From an uncultured bacterium (GTDB lineage Bacteria; Patescibacteriota; Patescibacteriia; Patescibacteriales; UBA12465), in the NCBI GenBank assembly GCA_903874345.1, contig CAIQRY010000062.1:1-39948 (forward strand): a DNA stretch of 39,948 bases, given 5' to 3'. The notes beneath the pieces are model-generated. The model had not been told where the DNA came from, did not search any database, and saw only the letters and a list, made by a program, of their open reading frames with translations. Shown here one piece after another: positions 10,291-19,840 of the stretch (its first letter is position 1; every line of letters starts with the position of its first letter). Position numbers and translations under genes: made by a program.

Positions 10291-10836
10291 ATGGCCAAGC
10301 AACTTTTAAATCAAGGCCGTCGCTGGTACGTCATCCATACTTATTCCGGTTACGAAGAAAATGTCGCCCAAAACTTGAAACAGAGGGTCGAGTCTTTAGA
10401 CATGGAAGACAAAATTTTTAACATTCTGATTCCGACCGAGAAAAAAATCAAAATTAAAAACGGTAAACGCAAAGTCGTGGAAGAAAAAATCTTCCCGGGC
10501 TATATTCTTGTCGAGATGGAAGTAACGGACGAATCCTGGTATATCGTCAGAAATACACCGAATGTGACCGGATTCATTGGCACAGGTACGATTCCGACGC
10601 CAATCGGTGAAGCGGAGGTCAAAGCCTTGCAGAAACGCATGGGCGTTGAGGATCCGAAATTCCAGATCGATGTTATGGTTGGCACGCCGGTTCGCATCAA
10701 CGAAGGTCCGTTCAAGAATATGGAAGGTAAAGTAACGGCCGTGGACGAAGCCAAGGGCAAAGTCAAGGTTTCAGTGTCCATGTTCGGTCGTGAAACGCCG
10801 GTTGAGCTTGATTTCTTACAGATTAAAAAAGTATAA
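10291..10836 (+). CDS. nusG: Transcription termination/antitermination protein NusG
   Basis: RRWYVIHTYSGYEENVAQNLKQRVES; KIFPGYILVEMEV; KOW EGPFKNMEGKVTAVDEAKGKVKVSVSMFGRETPVELDF. Confidence 0.97.
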   Translation: MAKQLLNQGRRWYVIHTYSGYEENVAQNLKQRVESLDMEDKIFNILIPTEKKIKIKNGKRKVVEEKIFPGYILVEMEVTDESWYIVRNTPNVTGFIGTGTIPTPIGEAEVKALQKRMGVEDPKFQIDVMVGTPVRINEGPFKNMEGKVTAVDEAKGKVKVSVSMFGRETPVELDFLQIKKV

Positions 10837-10881
10837 ATAATTTAGGAGCGGCGCTTCTCCGTTTCCCAAGCTAAAAATTTT

Positions 10882-11304
10882 ATGGCTAAAAAGATAAAAA
10901 CTAAAATAAAGTTACAGATTGCGGGCGGTCAGGCCAATCCAGCGCCTCCCGTCGGTCCGGCTTTAGGTCAACACGGTCTAAATATCGCCGGCTTCTGTAA
11001 GGACTTTAATGATCGCACCAAAGATAAGATGGGCGATATCATCCCGGTCGAAATCACGGTTTACGAAGATCGTAGCTATGATTTTATTCTAAAAACTTCA
11101 CCGGCTTCCGAATTAATTAAGAAAGCGGCTGGGATTAAAAAAGGTTCGGGTAAACCCTTAACCGAAAAAGCGGGTTCGATTACCGCTAAACAATTAGAGG
11201 AAATCGCCAAAACCAAGATGCCGGACTTGAATGCGAACGATATTGAAGCCGCCAAGAAAATTATCGCCGGCACGGCTCGTCAAATGGGTGTAGAAATTAA
11301 ATAA
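10882..11304 (+). CDS. rplK: 50S ribosomal protein uL11
   Basis: [40 protein letters not shown]. Confidence 0.98.
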   Translation: MAKKIKTKIKLQIAGGQANPAPPVGPALGQHGLNIAGFCKDFNDRTKDKMGDIIPVEITVYEDRSYDFILKTSPASELIKKAAGIKKGSGKPLTEKAGSITAKQLEEIAKTKMPDLNANDIEAAKKIIAGTARQMGVEIK

Positions 11305-11366
11305 TTAATATAATTGTGGGAGTTTGCCCGCCGCTTGGCGGGAAACGCTAGCACCACGACAAACGT

Positions 11367-12116
11367 ATGGCTAAAGAAAAAAAAGAAACGGCTGAAAAAG
11401 CCGAAAAGAAAACGACTAAAAAAGCGGATAAAAAAGTCGCTCCTAAAAAGAAAAGGGTCGATCATTCCGCGATTTATGATCGCTTAAAAAATTACTCTAT
11501 TGAAGAGGCCTTAGAAATCGTTAAAAAAATTAATAAGACTAAATTTGACGCTTCGGTTGAAGTGCATTTCCGGCTTGGTATTAATACCAAGAAAGGCGAC
11601 CAGCAAGTACGCGGCGCGGTTAGTCTCCCGAATGGGACAGGCAAAACCGTTAAAGTCGCCGCTTTCGTCTCACCCGAAAATGAAAAGGCGGTTAAAGCGG
11701 CCGGCGCCGATTTTGTCGGCAGCGAAGAGCTTATCGCTGAAATCAAGAAAACCGAAAAAACGGATTTCCAGGTCGCCATTGCCGAACCGGCTTTGATGAA
11801 AAACTTAGCGGTCATTGCCAAAATCTTGGGAACGCGCGGCTTAATGCCCTCCCCTAAGAACGACACGGTTACCACTAACCCGGTTAAAGCGGTTGAGGAA
11901 CTGAAGAAAGGTAAAATCAGCTTTAAGAACGACGATACGGGTAATGTCCATACCGTTATTGGTAAAGTTAGCTTCGACACTAAAAAACTAACGGAAAACT
12001 TTCAGACTCTTCTTGAGACGATTAAAAAAAGCAAACCGTCTTCTTCAAAAGGCGTGTTTATCAAGAATATCAGCATCTCCTCGTCTATGAGCCAAGGGGT
12101 TAAAGTTAGCGCTTAA
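11367..12116 (+). CDS. rplA: 50S ribosomal protein uL1
   Basis: FDASVEVHFRLGINTKKGDQQVRGAVSLPNGTGK; ILGTRGLMPSPKNDTVT; Lys-rich N-terminal extension. Confidence 0.97.
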   Translation: MAKEKKETAEKAEKKTTKKADKKVAPKKKRVDHSAIYDRLKNYSIEEALEIVKKINKTKFDASVEVHFRLGINTKKGDQQVRGAVSLPNGTGKTVKVAAFVSPENEKAVKAAGADFVGSEELIAEIKKTEKTDFQVAIAEPALMKNLAVIAKILGTRGLMPSPKNDTVTTNPVKAVEELKKGKISFKNDDTGNVHTVIGKVSFDTKKLTENFQTLLETIKKSKPSSSKGVFIKNISISSSMSQGVKVSA

Positions 12117-12137
12117 GAAATAATTTAAAGATTATTA

Positions 12138-12169
12138 AAAAGGACTACTGTTAAAGGTAGTCCTTTTGG
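12138..12169. terminator. Terminator after rplA (convergent with purB)
   Basis: AAAAGGACTAC-tgttaaag-GTAGTCCTTTT, perfect 11 bp stem. Confidence 0.85.
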
Positions 12170-12191
12170 TATACGTTAGTCGGTGGTTCGA

Positions 12192-13610
12192 TTATTCGAA
12201 GTCCCGGTTGCCAATATAATTTTCCGGCGTCAAAGCTAATAGTTCTTGAGCGACCTTTTCAGACAGTTCGCTATCCAGAACGATTTGAGTAATCAGGTCC
12301 TGCATGTTTTCTTTGGTAATCTCCTTCTTCCCCCTCGTCAGGTCTTTGAGCAGATCATAAGATTTCTTTACTCCTTCCCGACGCAGAATAATCTGAATCG
12401 GCTCGGCCAAAACAGCCCAGTTTCTCTCCAGCATCAACCTAATCTGTTCCTTATTAACTTCCACCTTGCCCAGACCTTTTTTTAATGATTTCAAACCAAT
12501 CAAAGTATGGCCAAAGGCGGTTCCGAAATTCCGAATGACCGTGGAGTCGGTCAAATCACGCTGCAAGCGAGATATCGGTAGCTTGTTCCGGAAATGATCA
12601 AATAAGGCGTTGGCGATCCCCAGATTCCCTTCGGTATTTTCGAAGTCGATGGGATTAATTTTGTGCGGCATGGTTGAGGAGCCAGTCTCTCCTTCTTTCG
12701 GTTTCTGGCTGAACACCTGCATGGAAATATATGTCCACATATCCCGGCTGAAATCGATCAGGATCGAATTCGTGCCGTGGATAGTGCTAAATAGTTCCAC
12801 GTAGGTGTCATGGTCGTCAATCTGTGTTGAATACGGATTATAGACAAAGGGTAAAATGATTTTCTCTCCCTTGACCACTTCGAAACGATTCAAGCGCCCA
12901 ATGAATTTTTGGGAATAGACACGCCAATTAACTTTTGGCCAAGCCGCGTAAAGCGCGTTGTGTCCCCCAGTGGCGCCGCCGAATTTAACGAATAAGGTTG
13001 ATTTCCGGAGCTTTATATATTTCTTCATTAAGCGCTCACAGAAAACATTCACTTCCCAACCGACCGTAGTTGGTGAAGCAGGTTGGCCATGAGTATGGGC
13101 TAAAAGAGCCACAGTCCTATTACCCAAGGCCTGAAGTCTCAAGCTGTAAAGGACGCCCTCATACCAGTCGAGTAAAGTCTTCACACCGCCACGCAACATG
13201 AAAGCAAAAGCCGTGTTATTCACGTCTTCGGAGGTTAGACCGATGTGAACAAACTCGCTGAGATCAAATAAAGTTTTATGACCTTCCAGAATTTGCTGTA
13301 AAAAGCGGACCACGGCGTTAACATCGTGGTTGGTCGTTTTCTCAATCTCCTTGATCATCTCATAGTGAGCTTCGGAAAAATGCTGATAAAAACTCAGCAG
13401 AAAATCTTTTTCCAGAGGAGTGATCCGGCGGATAAGTCCGATTGACGATAAAAAAAGCAACCACATAATCTCAATCAAAAAGCGAAAGCGCATTAAGGCG
13501 AATTCACTGAAGAAGAAGGCCAGTTCCTTGGTCTTGTCATGATATCTGCCATCAATGGGGGAAATCGCCAAACCAGGCGATAATTCAAAATCAACTTGTT
13601 TTGTTTCCAT
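12192..13610 (-). CDS. purB: Adenylosuccinate lyase
   Basis: LAISPIDGRYHDKTKELAFFFSEFALMRFR; EKTTNHDVNAVVRFL; HIGLTSEDVNNTA; GSSTMPHKINPIDFENTEGN. Confidence 0.96.
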   Translation of the reverse strand: METKQVDFELSPGLAISPIDGRYHDKTKELAFFFSEFALMRFRFLIEIMWLLFLSSIGLIRRITPLEKDFLLSFYQHFSEAHYEMIKEIEKTTNHDVNAVVRFLQQILEGHKTLFDLSEFVHIGLTSEDVNNTAFAFMLRGGVKTLLDWYEGVLYSLRLQALGNRTVALLAHTHGQPASPTTVGWEVNVFCERLMKKYIKLRKSTLFVKFGGATGGHNALYAAWPKVNWRVYSQKFIGRLNRFEVVKGEKIILPFVYNPYSTQIDDHDTYVELFSTIHGTNSILIDFSRDMWTYISMQVFSQKPKEGETGSSTMPHKINPIDFENTEGNLGIANALFDHFRNKLPISRLQRDLTDSTVIRNFGTAFGHTLIGLKSLKKGLGKVEVNKEQIRLMLERNWAVLAEPIQIILRREGVKKSYDLLKDLTRGKKEITKENMQDLITQIVLDSELSEKVAQELLALTPENYIGNRDFE

Positions 13611-13670
13611 GTTTCAATAATTTGGGTTAGATTTATGATAATTTTTAAAGTTCGATTTGGGTAATAGAAA

Positions 13671-13699
13671 ATACTACTATATAGCCAGCAAATAGTCAA
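13671..13699 (-). promoter_or_regulatory. Promoter of purB
   Basis: TTGACT-N17-TAGTAT on minus strand. Confidence 0.6.
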
Positions 13700-13734
13700 T
13701 ATTTTATCGTTTATTCGACTGTTAATAGCTAATC

Positions 13735-13763
13735 TTGACTTTTTACAATAAATAGCGTATAAT
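13735..13763 (+). promoter_or_regulatory. Promoter of RRM gene
   Basis: TTGACT-N17-TATAAT. Confidence 0.75.
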
Positions 13764-13869
13764 TATTTACAGGTAAGCAATTTTTAAAGAAAAGAGCGGA
13801 CCAAGAATCCGTTCTTTCTTTATAAAAAAGGTCGTCTTACGATTTAATAAAAATTAGAGTAAAACAAAG

Positions 13870-14127
13870 ATGAAAAAATTATTCGTCGGCGGTTTGTCTT
13901 TCAAGACGACCGAAGAAGGCTTAGCAGAAGCTTTCGGTAAGGCCGGCCAGGTTATCTCTGCTGTGATCATCACTGATCGCATGACTCACCGCTCCAAGGG
14001 TTTCGGGTTCGTGGAAATGACTAATGACGATGAAGCAGAAGCTGCTATCGCCATGTACAACAACCAGGAATTAGATGGCCGCAAAGTGGTCGTCAATGAA
14101 GCTCGTCCTTTGGTCAAGAGATTCTAA
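13870..14127 (+). CDS. RRM-domain RNA-binding protein (small, cyanobacterial Rbp-like)
   Basis: KKLFVGGLSF (RNP2) and SKGFGFVEM (RNP1), 85 aa. Confidence 0.95.
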   Translation: MKKLFVGGLSFKTTEEGLAEAFGKAGQVISAVIITDRMTHRSKGFGFVEMTNDDEAEAAIAMYNNQELDGRKVVVNEARPLVKRF

Positions 14128-14157
14128 TCGAAAATCTTATCAATCTAGGATACAAGC

Positions 14158-14187
14158 AAAAACACTTCCGCTCGGGAGTGTTTTTGT
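14158..14187. terminator. Terminator after RRM gene
   Basis: AAAAACACTTCC-gctc-GGGAGTGTTTTT. Confidence 0.85.
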
Positions 14188-14206
14188 ATTGCTTAATCTA
14201 AAAATC

Positions 14207-14641
14207 TTATTTTTTCTTTTTACCTGCTTTCCTGGTGACTTTCTTGATGGTCGGAATTTTTGCTTTCCCCTGCTTCGCCTCATAATCCGCAATCGCCTTC
14301 TTCAATCCCTGGACGGCCATCACTGAACAATGAATCTTTTGCTGCGGCAAACCGCCGAGCTCGGTCACGATTTTCTGCCAGGGGTATTTTTTCGCTTCGG
14401 CGACGGTCATGCCTTTAATTTTTTCCGTCATAATCGACGCAGTCGCGATATTAGACGCGCAACCGAAAGATAGGAATTTTACATCCTTAATCTTTCCCTT
14501 TTCGACTTTCAAGAAAAAATCGAGCTGGTCGCCACAGACCGCATTACCGATTTGGGCAAAACCGTCCGGCTTCTTTATTTCCCCAATATTCTGGGGATGC
14601 AAGAAATGATTAATGGTTTTTTTAGTGTATTTTAGAGCCAT
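14207..14641 (-). CDS. Fe-S cluster assembly scaffold, IscU/NifU N-terminal family
   Basis: FLHPQNIGEIKKPDGFAQIGNAVCGD; FGCASNIATAS; QKIHCSVMAVQGLKKAIADY; Lys-rich C-terminal tail. Confidence 0.92.
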   Translation of the reverse strand: MALKYTKKTINHFLHPQNIGEIKKPDGFAQIGNAVCGDQLDFFLKVEKGKIKDVKFLSFGCASNIATASIMTEKIKGMTVAEAKKYPWQKIVTELGGLPQQKIHCSVMAVQGLKKAIADYEAKQGKAKIPTIKKVTRKAGKKKK

Positions 14642-14650
14642 ATAATTATA

Positions 14651-14679
14651 TTGACAAAATTTAAATTATTTGATATTAT
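14651..14679 (+). promoter_or_regulatory. Promoter of ORF 14715-15104
   Basis: TTGACA-N17-TATTAT with TGA extension. Confidence 0.7.
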
Positions 14680-14714
14680 TTAATGTTAATTCGTACATTT
14701 TAATGCTATATACC

Positions 14715-15104
14715 ATGAAAACAAATTCTGAATTATCCAACTTATCCAATTGGTTTATGTTTATGTTTTTTGGCTTCTTGTCGGCAGTCTGTAGCGTTAT
14801 TCCAGTTATTCTTACAGGAATACTTTCGCTTCTGGCCGGCCTATCCGTTGAAAGAGCGAGAAATTTGCATTATGCTGCTCCGCGTTGGTTTTGCTGGTTA
14901 GGTTTAGTGACTGGCACGCTTATACCGCTTATTTCTTTCCTAATTCACGCTGGCAAGATCGAAATCAACCTCGTCTGGATAGTTTTCGCTACTAACGTTA
15001 TCACGACAGCGATTATCTATCCCATCGGGGTATTATTCTCCATCTACCAGGAAAAAAGAAGGATTAAATTTAATGAGCAATTACAGAAACAAGCGCTCGC
15101 TTAA
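14715..15104 (+). CDS. Hypothetical membrane protein (about 3 TM)
   Basis: ORF called from TTG at 14670 but that codon overlaps the -10 (TATTAT 14674-14679); ATG at 14715 (MKTNSELSN) is a better start. Own promoter and terminator. Confidence 0.65.
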   Translation: MKTNSELSNLSNWFMFMFFGFLSAVCSVIPVILTGILSLLAGLSVERARNLHYAAPRWFCWLGLVTGTLIPLISFLIHAGKIEINLVWIVFATNVITTAIIYPIGVLFSIYQEKRRIKFNEQLQKQALA

Positions 15105-15117
15105 ACAAATTAATGAC

Positions 15118-15143
15118 AGGGGTCCCTCCGGATCCCTTTTTTA
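15118..15143 (+). terminator. Terminator after ORF 14715-15104
   Basis: AGGGGTCC-ctcc-GGATCCCT followed by T-tract. Confidence 0.8.
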
Positions 15144-16295
15144 TTTAATCGGACTAAAACTTCTCAGGCGTTTAATGCTATCTGCCAAACATTTTACGGT
15201 ATAATCAATTTCCGATCTAGTATTATAACGACCCAAAGAAAAACGAATATTACTGTTCAAGAAGTTCTTATTTAAACCAATCGCTTGTAAAACATAGGAG
15301 CCACGCAGATCCGTGGCTGAGCAAGCGGAACCGGTTGAAACATAAACGCCTTTGAAGGAGAGATCCATTAAAATCGCTTCGCCTTCCACGGAATGAAACA
15401 TGACATTTAAATTCGCCGGCGTCCGGTCTTTTAAAGAACCGTTAACCGCCACGTTCGGAATTTCTTTCTTAATCTTCTGCCATAAATAATCGCGCAGGCT
15501 TTTTACTTTTTTTAAATATGCTGATCTTTCTTGATAAGCTAATTCCAGGGCATAAGCCAATCCCATAATTCCGGGCAAGTTATAGGTTCCGGAACGATAA
15601 CCGTCTTCTTGACCGCCACCGATAATGAGCGGTTTTATTTTTACTTGCCGATTGATATAAGCGACGCCAACACCTTTCGGACCATAAAACTTATGACCGG
15701 ATAAACTTAAGAAATCAAGACCCATTTTTTTAACATCCAATTTTAAATACGGCACGGCTTGTACGGCGTCGGTATGGAAATAAGCGTCATGCTCATGCGT
15801 AATTTTAGCGAGCGTTGTAATATCTTGAATTGTCCCGATTTCATTATTAACCGCCATAACCGAAACCAAAATCGTTGACGAATCGATCAGGCGACGCAGA
15901 GCTTCTGGTTCAATAATTCCCTCTCGGTTGACGGGCAAATATTCGACTTTGAAACCTTCCTTGATTAATTCGCGTGCTGATTCAAGCACACAGGGATGCT
16001 CAATCGCCGAGACGATAATCTTATTTTTCTTCTCAGTTCGATTCGCCCGGGCTACGCCTTTAATAATAAAATTATTGGCTTCGGTCGCGCCAGAGGTAAA
16101 AATAACGTTAACACTATCACCGTTAATTGCCTTGGCAACCAGGTTCTTAGCACCCTCCAAAGCCAAAAAGGCCTCTTGGCCTAAGGCGTGAATAGAGGAG
16201 GCGTTGCCATATTTTTCCGTAAAATATGGCTTAATTTTAGCTAATATCCGCGAATCGACACGGGTGGTCGCCGCATTATCTAAATATACTTTCAT
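15141..16295 (-). CDS. Cysteine desulfurase (NifS/IscS family)
   Basis: VYLDNAATTRVD; HTDAVQAVPYLKLDVKKMGLDFLSLSGHKFYGPKGVGV (PLP Lys); STGSACSA catalytic Cys. Confidence 0.96.
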   Translation of the reverse strand: MKVYLDNAATTRVDSRILAKIKPYFTEKYGNASSIHALGQEAFLALEGAKNLVAKAINGDSVNVIFTSGATEANNFIIKGVARANRTEKKNKIIVSAIEHPCVLESARELIKEGFKVEYLPVNREGIIEPEALRRLIDSSTILVSVMAVNNEIGTIQDITTLAKITHEHDAYFHTDAVQAVPYLKLDVKKMGLDFLSLSGHKFYGPKGVGVAYINRQVKIKPLIIGGGQEDGYRSGTYNLPGIMGLAYALELAYQERSAYLKKVKSLRDYLWQKIKKEIPNVAVNGSLKDRTPANLNVMFHSVEGEAILMDLSFKGVYVSTGSACSATDLRGSYVLQAIGLNKNFLNSNIRFSLGRYNTRSEIDYTVKCLADSIKRLRSFSPIK

Positions 16296-16391
16296 ATCTA
16301 AATTTTATTTTAATTTTAGTTGGATTTTAACTATAACAAATTTACTAACTTATGTCTATTATAAGCTATTTTGACCTTTTTTAAAACTATA

Positions 16392-16420
16392 TTGACAAAT
16401 TTTAAATATAATGCTATAAT
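16392..16420 (+). promoter_or_regulatory. Promoter of ORF 16476-17555
   Basis: Perfect TTGACA-N17-TATAAT with TGC extended -10. Confidence 0.8.
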
Positions 16421-16475
16421 AGTCTATTGAACATTAACAAAATTAACCCAGTTAAAACCCCAAAAATAACCAAAA

Positions 16476-17555
16476 ATGAAAAAGATTATCCTGCATTTCA
16501 TCGTGCTTTTCGCCTTAATAGGCGCTCTAACCAGCTGCAGCGAAAAGAAAATTATTTCCGCTGATGTAATCATCGAACCCGTCGGTCAGAAATGGTTTGT
16601 TTTAAAATCAGTAGAGCCGGACAGAACAATGAACAATCATTGGCCGGTCATTTACCTGACCAAGAAAAAAGGCTTCCCCAACGACTATTCCCACATCTGG
16701 CATGAGCAGGCTGAGAATGGACTGATCAAGTTCCTTGACTACACCAAAAACCCGGTCTGCCTCGCCGAGGGTCCCTACTTTGTCACTGACACCTTAGCCA
16801 GTGTTGACTCTGAAATTTACGCCAGGACATTCGACAACAATGGTCCGACCTCTCGCTGGGAGCTACTGAGCTCTGCCTATATTACTAAGAAGGCGACTGA
16901 TTTTGATCTTTTCAAAACAATCTCGTGTTCTGGTAAACATTTCTGGACTGAAAAAGTAACCACTGACATGACCACTAGGATTTCTTACCAAGCGGATACT
17001 AAAAAACTAATTTCTTACAAAAAAATTGTAGAAAATCCGCCGACCTTTGTGGTTATACCGTTAATCTTGCTGACCTTAATGTTATTTTTTTCTCTTGGTA
17101 GCATAACCGGCTGGACCAACTTCGACGAAGATAACTCGGCTGCTTATAACCTTGGAATTAACCTGGCGTTTGCCAGTTTTTGCCTTGCATTTTGGTCAAG
17201 CTTTGCTATTGATATTTTTAATGGGTGCGCCGGATGGGAAAAAATATTATGGACATCCCTCATTTCAGCCGTCTACGCCTTTTTTGCCTGGCTTTGCTAC
17301 TGGTTAATCGGCCTTATGCTGCAGTACGTTACCCAGCTTAAAAGAATCCCGATGCCCCGAAATGAAGGAGGAAAAGCCGGATATATTGTCGCCTATGCGA
17401 TTGTTGCTTCCCATTCTTTCCTATTCATGATGGGCTCCCTGGACTATTCCTGGGTACCAATGATCCTTCTCCTTCTGCCGAATATTGTCGTTTGGAACAT
17501 TATGGCTATCAAAGCTTACAAAAACAAAAAGAAAGAAAAAACGGCTACGACCTGA
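16476..17555 (+). CDS. Hypothetical lipoprotein with C-terminal polytopic membrane domain
   Basis: Signal peptide with lipobox LTSC; about 4 TM helices in the C-terminal half; consensus promoter and terminator. Confidence 0.75.
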   Translation: MKKIILHFIVLFALIGALTSCSEKKIISADVIIEPVGQKWFVLKSVEPDRTMNNHWPVIYLTKKKGFPNDYSHIWHEQAENGLIKFLDYTKNPVCLAEGPYFVTDTLASVDSEIYARTFDNNGPTSRWELLSSAYITKKATDFDLFKTISCSGKHFWTEKVTTDMTTRISYQADTKKLISYKKIVENPPTFVVIPLILLTLMLFFSLGSITGWTNFDEDNSAAYNLGINLAFASFCLAFWSSFAIDIFNGCAGWEKILWTSLISAVYAFFAWLCYWLIGLMLQYVTQLKRIPMPRNEGGKAGYIVAYAIVASHSFLFMMGSLDYSWVPMILLLLPNIVVWNIMAIKAYKNKKKEKTATT

Positions 17556-17578
17556 TTAGACCAGGCCTAAGCCAAAAC

Positions 17579-17611
17579 AAAAGGCTCGAATACTCTTCGG
17601 GCCTTTTTTAT
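17579..17611 (+). terminator. Terminator after ORF 16476-17555
   Basis: AAAAGGCTCGAA-tactc-TTCGGGCCTTTTTT. Confidence 0.85.
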
Positions 17612-17624
17612 TTTCCTTAATCTT

Positions 17625-18374
17625 TTATTTCACGAGTTCTACTCCGGTTACGGTTACGTAATTTACCGGCATGGAGTTTTCACCGCTCGGTGAAGTTTTA
17701 ACCGGAGAGTTCTCAATTTTTCTCACGATATCCATTCCGCTCACCACTTCTCCAAAATTAGTATAGCTGCCATCAAGCCAAGGGGTTGAATCAGCTGTTA
17801 CAATAAAAAATTGTGAACCATTGGTATCAGGACCGGCATTAGCCATGGCTAGGCTACCGGCGACGAGCTTATGACCGCTATCTTCGTTCTTGAACTGATA
17901 GCCTGGGCCACCCTGGCCATAAATTAAAGCGTCGCTTCCCTTACTGTTCGGATCACCGCCTTGAATCATGAAATCCTTAATAATCCGATGGAACTTGGTA
18001 TTATCATAGAAACCGGCCTTAGCTAAATTCAAAAAATTATTAGCGGCCAAGGGCGCGGTCGCATATAATTTAACCGTGATATTTCCCAGGCTAGTTTTAA
18101 TAATTACCTGCGAATAATCTTTTAATAAATTAGTTTGTTGGTCAGGAGCTTGCATAGTCGTTGTGCTTTGAACCGGCGTGACAGTCGCGTTTTGGTCGGC
18201 GATTGGCGTCGTCGGTGCGGTGGCCGTTTGGTCATCCGCTAAATTATTATCTTCGTCTTGTGTCGGGCTAGACGGCGTGACCGCTTCTTCGCCACTAGGT
18301 GACGGTTTCGTCGTACAGGCCGAGACGCTTAAGGCCACGAAAATAATGGCCAGAAGGAAAAGTAGTTTCTTCAT
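17625..18374 (-). CDS. Cyclophilin-type peptidyl-prolyl cis-trans isomerase, lipoprotein
   Basis: MKKLLFLLAIIFVALSVSACTTK lipobox start; FHRIIKDFMIQGGDPNSKGSDALIYGQGGPGYQFKNE; GSQFFIVTADSTPWLDGSYTNFGEV. ORF track start 18440 overlaps cca; start trimmed to the lipoprotein signal. Confidence 0.93.
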   Translation of the reverse strand: MKKLLFLLAIIFVALSVSACTTKPSPSGEEAVTPSSPTQDEDNNLADDQTATAPTTPIADQNATVTPVQSTTTMQAPDQQTNLLKDYSQVIIKTSLGNITVKLYATAPLAANNFLNLAKAGFYDNTKFHRIIKDFMIQGGDPNSKGSDALIYGQGGPGYQFKNEDSGHKLVAGSLAMANAGPDTNGSQFFIVTADSTPWLDGSYTNFGEVVSGMDIVRKIENSPVKTSPSGENSMPVNYVTVTGVELVK

Positions 18375-18384
18375 AGTTGTTAAG

Positions 18385-19839
18385 TTAAACTTTAAATTGT
18401 TTTTTAATTTCTTTGTCTTCCGCTTCCCGTTTTTCCGCAATTAACTCCTTAGCTTTAATACGCAATTCCTCGAGATTTAATTTGTCCAGCTCTTTCGCCC
18501 GGGCGCTTAATTTTTTCTTGTCATTTTTTTCCGGTTCTTCAAGCACTTCGCCGAGTAAGACATCTAAAATCGCCCCGATTTTTGGGGAGGGCGGAATTTT
18601 CAAAGTTTTCATCAAATCATCGCCGTTTAATTTCAACATTTTTACCGAGACCGGATCATTCTGCACCTTTTCCATCATATACTGCAAATGCCGTAATTTA
18701 TAAGGCATGGCTTTAGGCGTACCCGAACCTAAACGATCAGCGATACGTAAATCAATTAAGTCTTTCAGATTTTCTTTACCGACTTTAGCGATCAGGCGCC
18801 GCACCGAGGCGGCCGTCACTTCCCCGACATTATAATAAAACATGTGACTCTTAACAAGATTCACGACGCGTAAACGATCTTCGTTAGAAAATTTAAGCCG
18901 CGTCATGATGCGTTCCGTCATTTTCGCGCCAAGATATTCATGATTATAAAAAGTGGCAATACCGCCGATGATTTTTCGAGTTTTAGGTTTAGCAACATCG
19001 TGTAGTAAAGCGGCGAAACGCACGGGCCACTCGCGGCTCGGACAATATTTTAAAGCTAAAACATTATGTTTAAAGACCGGATAAATATGATGTCTGTCCT
19101 GGTTAACCCCGACTCCCTGCTCGAGCTCCGGTAAAATATATTGCAATAATTTCGCGTCATGAAGAAGCATGATGCCTTCGGACGGGCGGTCGGAAGCTAA
19201 AATCTTAATTAATTCATCGCGAATTCTTTCCTGCGACACAAATTTTAAACTACCGGCTAATTTTGTAATCGCCCGTTGTGTTTTTGGTTCGAGTTCGAAA
19301 CCTAATTGAGCACTAAAACGAATAGCGCGCATCATTCTTAATGCGTCTTCCTTAAAACGATCACTGGGTTCGCCCACCGCGCGAATTACTTTGGCCTTAA
19401 TATCTTTTTGACCACCAAAAAGATCGACGACTTTATGTTCCACGGTCGGATCAAGCGCTAAAGCGTTAATAGTAAAATCACGACGCTCTAAATCCTTATC
19501 TAATTCAGTTTCAAAACGAATCTGATCCGGATGACGGCGATCAGAATAACCCTGCTCGCTCCGATAAGTCGTAATTTCCACAACCGCTTCTAAAGCGCCT
19601 TTGGTTTCACCAACTTTAAGCGCGGCGCGAATCGGGAGTAAAACAGTACCAAAAATATTTTCATATTTCGCGTCAGGAAAAACTTTAAGCATTTGTTCGG
19701 GCAAGGCATTAGTCGTAATGTCCCAGTCCTTAGGCTCTTTATTCATTAAAATATCCCGGACACAGCCACCGACAATATAGGCCTCGTATCCGGAGGCCTT
19801 TAAGTCTTTAATAATTTTTAGGATATAGGACGGAATCAT
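18385..19839 (-). CDS. CCA tRNA nucleotidyltransferase / poly(A) polymerase family with HD domain
   Basis: AYIVGGCVRDILMNKEPKDWDITTNALPEQ; RRDFTINALALD; FKEDALRMMRAIRFSAQL; HD motif LLHDVAKPKTR. Confidence 0.94.
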   Translation of the reverse strand: MIPSYILKIIKDLKASGYEAYIVGGCVRDILMNKEPKDWDITTNALPEQMLKVFPDAKYENIFGTVLLPIRAALKVGETKGALEAVVEITTYRSEQGYSDRRHPDQIRFETELDKDLERRDFTINALALDPTVEHKVVDLFGGQKDIKAKVIRAVGEPSDRFKEDALRMMRAIRFSAQLGFELEPKTQRAITKLAGSLKFVSQERIRDELIKILASDRPSEGIMLLHDAKLLQYILPELEQGVGVNQDRHHIYPVFKHNVLALKYCPSREWPVRFAALLHDVAKPKTRKIIGGIATFYNHEYLGAKMTERIMTRLKFSNEDRLRVVNLVKSHMFYYNVGEVTAASVRRLIAKVGKENLKDLIDLRIADRLGSGTPKAMPYKLRHLQYMMEKVQNDPVSVKMLKLNGDDLMKTLKIPPSPKIGAILDVLLGEVLEEPEKNDKKKLSARAKELDKLNLEELRIKAKELIAEKREAEDKEIKKQFKV

Positions 19840-19840
19840 A

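Noticed and set aside
11492-11980. 162 aa minus-strand ORF inside rplA
   Set aside because: Antisense shadow of rplA codon structure; no independent support
14670-14714. TTG start giving a 144 aa version of the membrane protein
   Set aside because: The TTG precedes/overlaps the -10 TATTAT, so it would not be in the mRNA; ATG 14715 preferred
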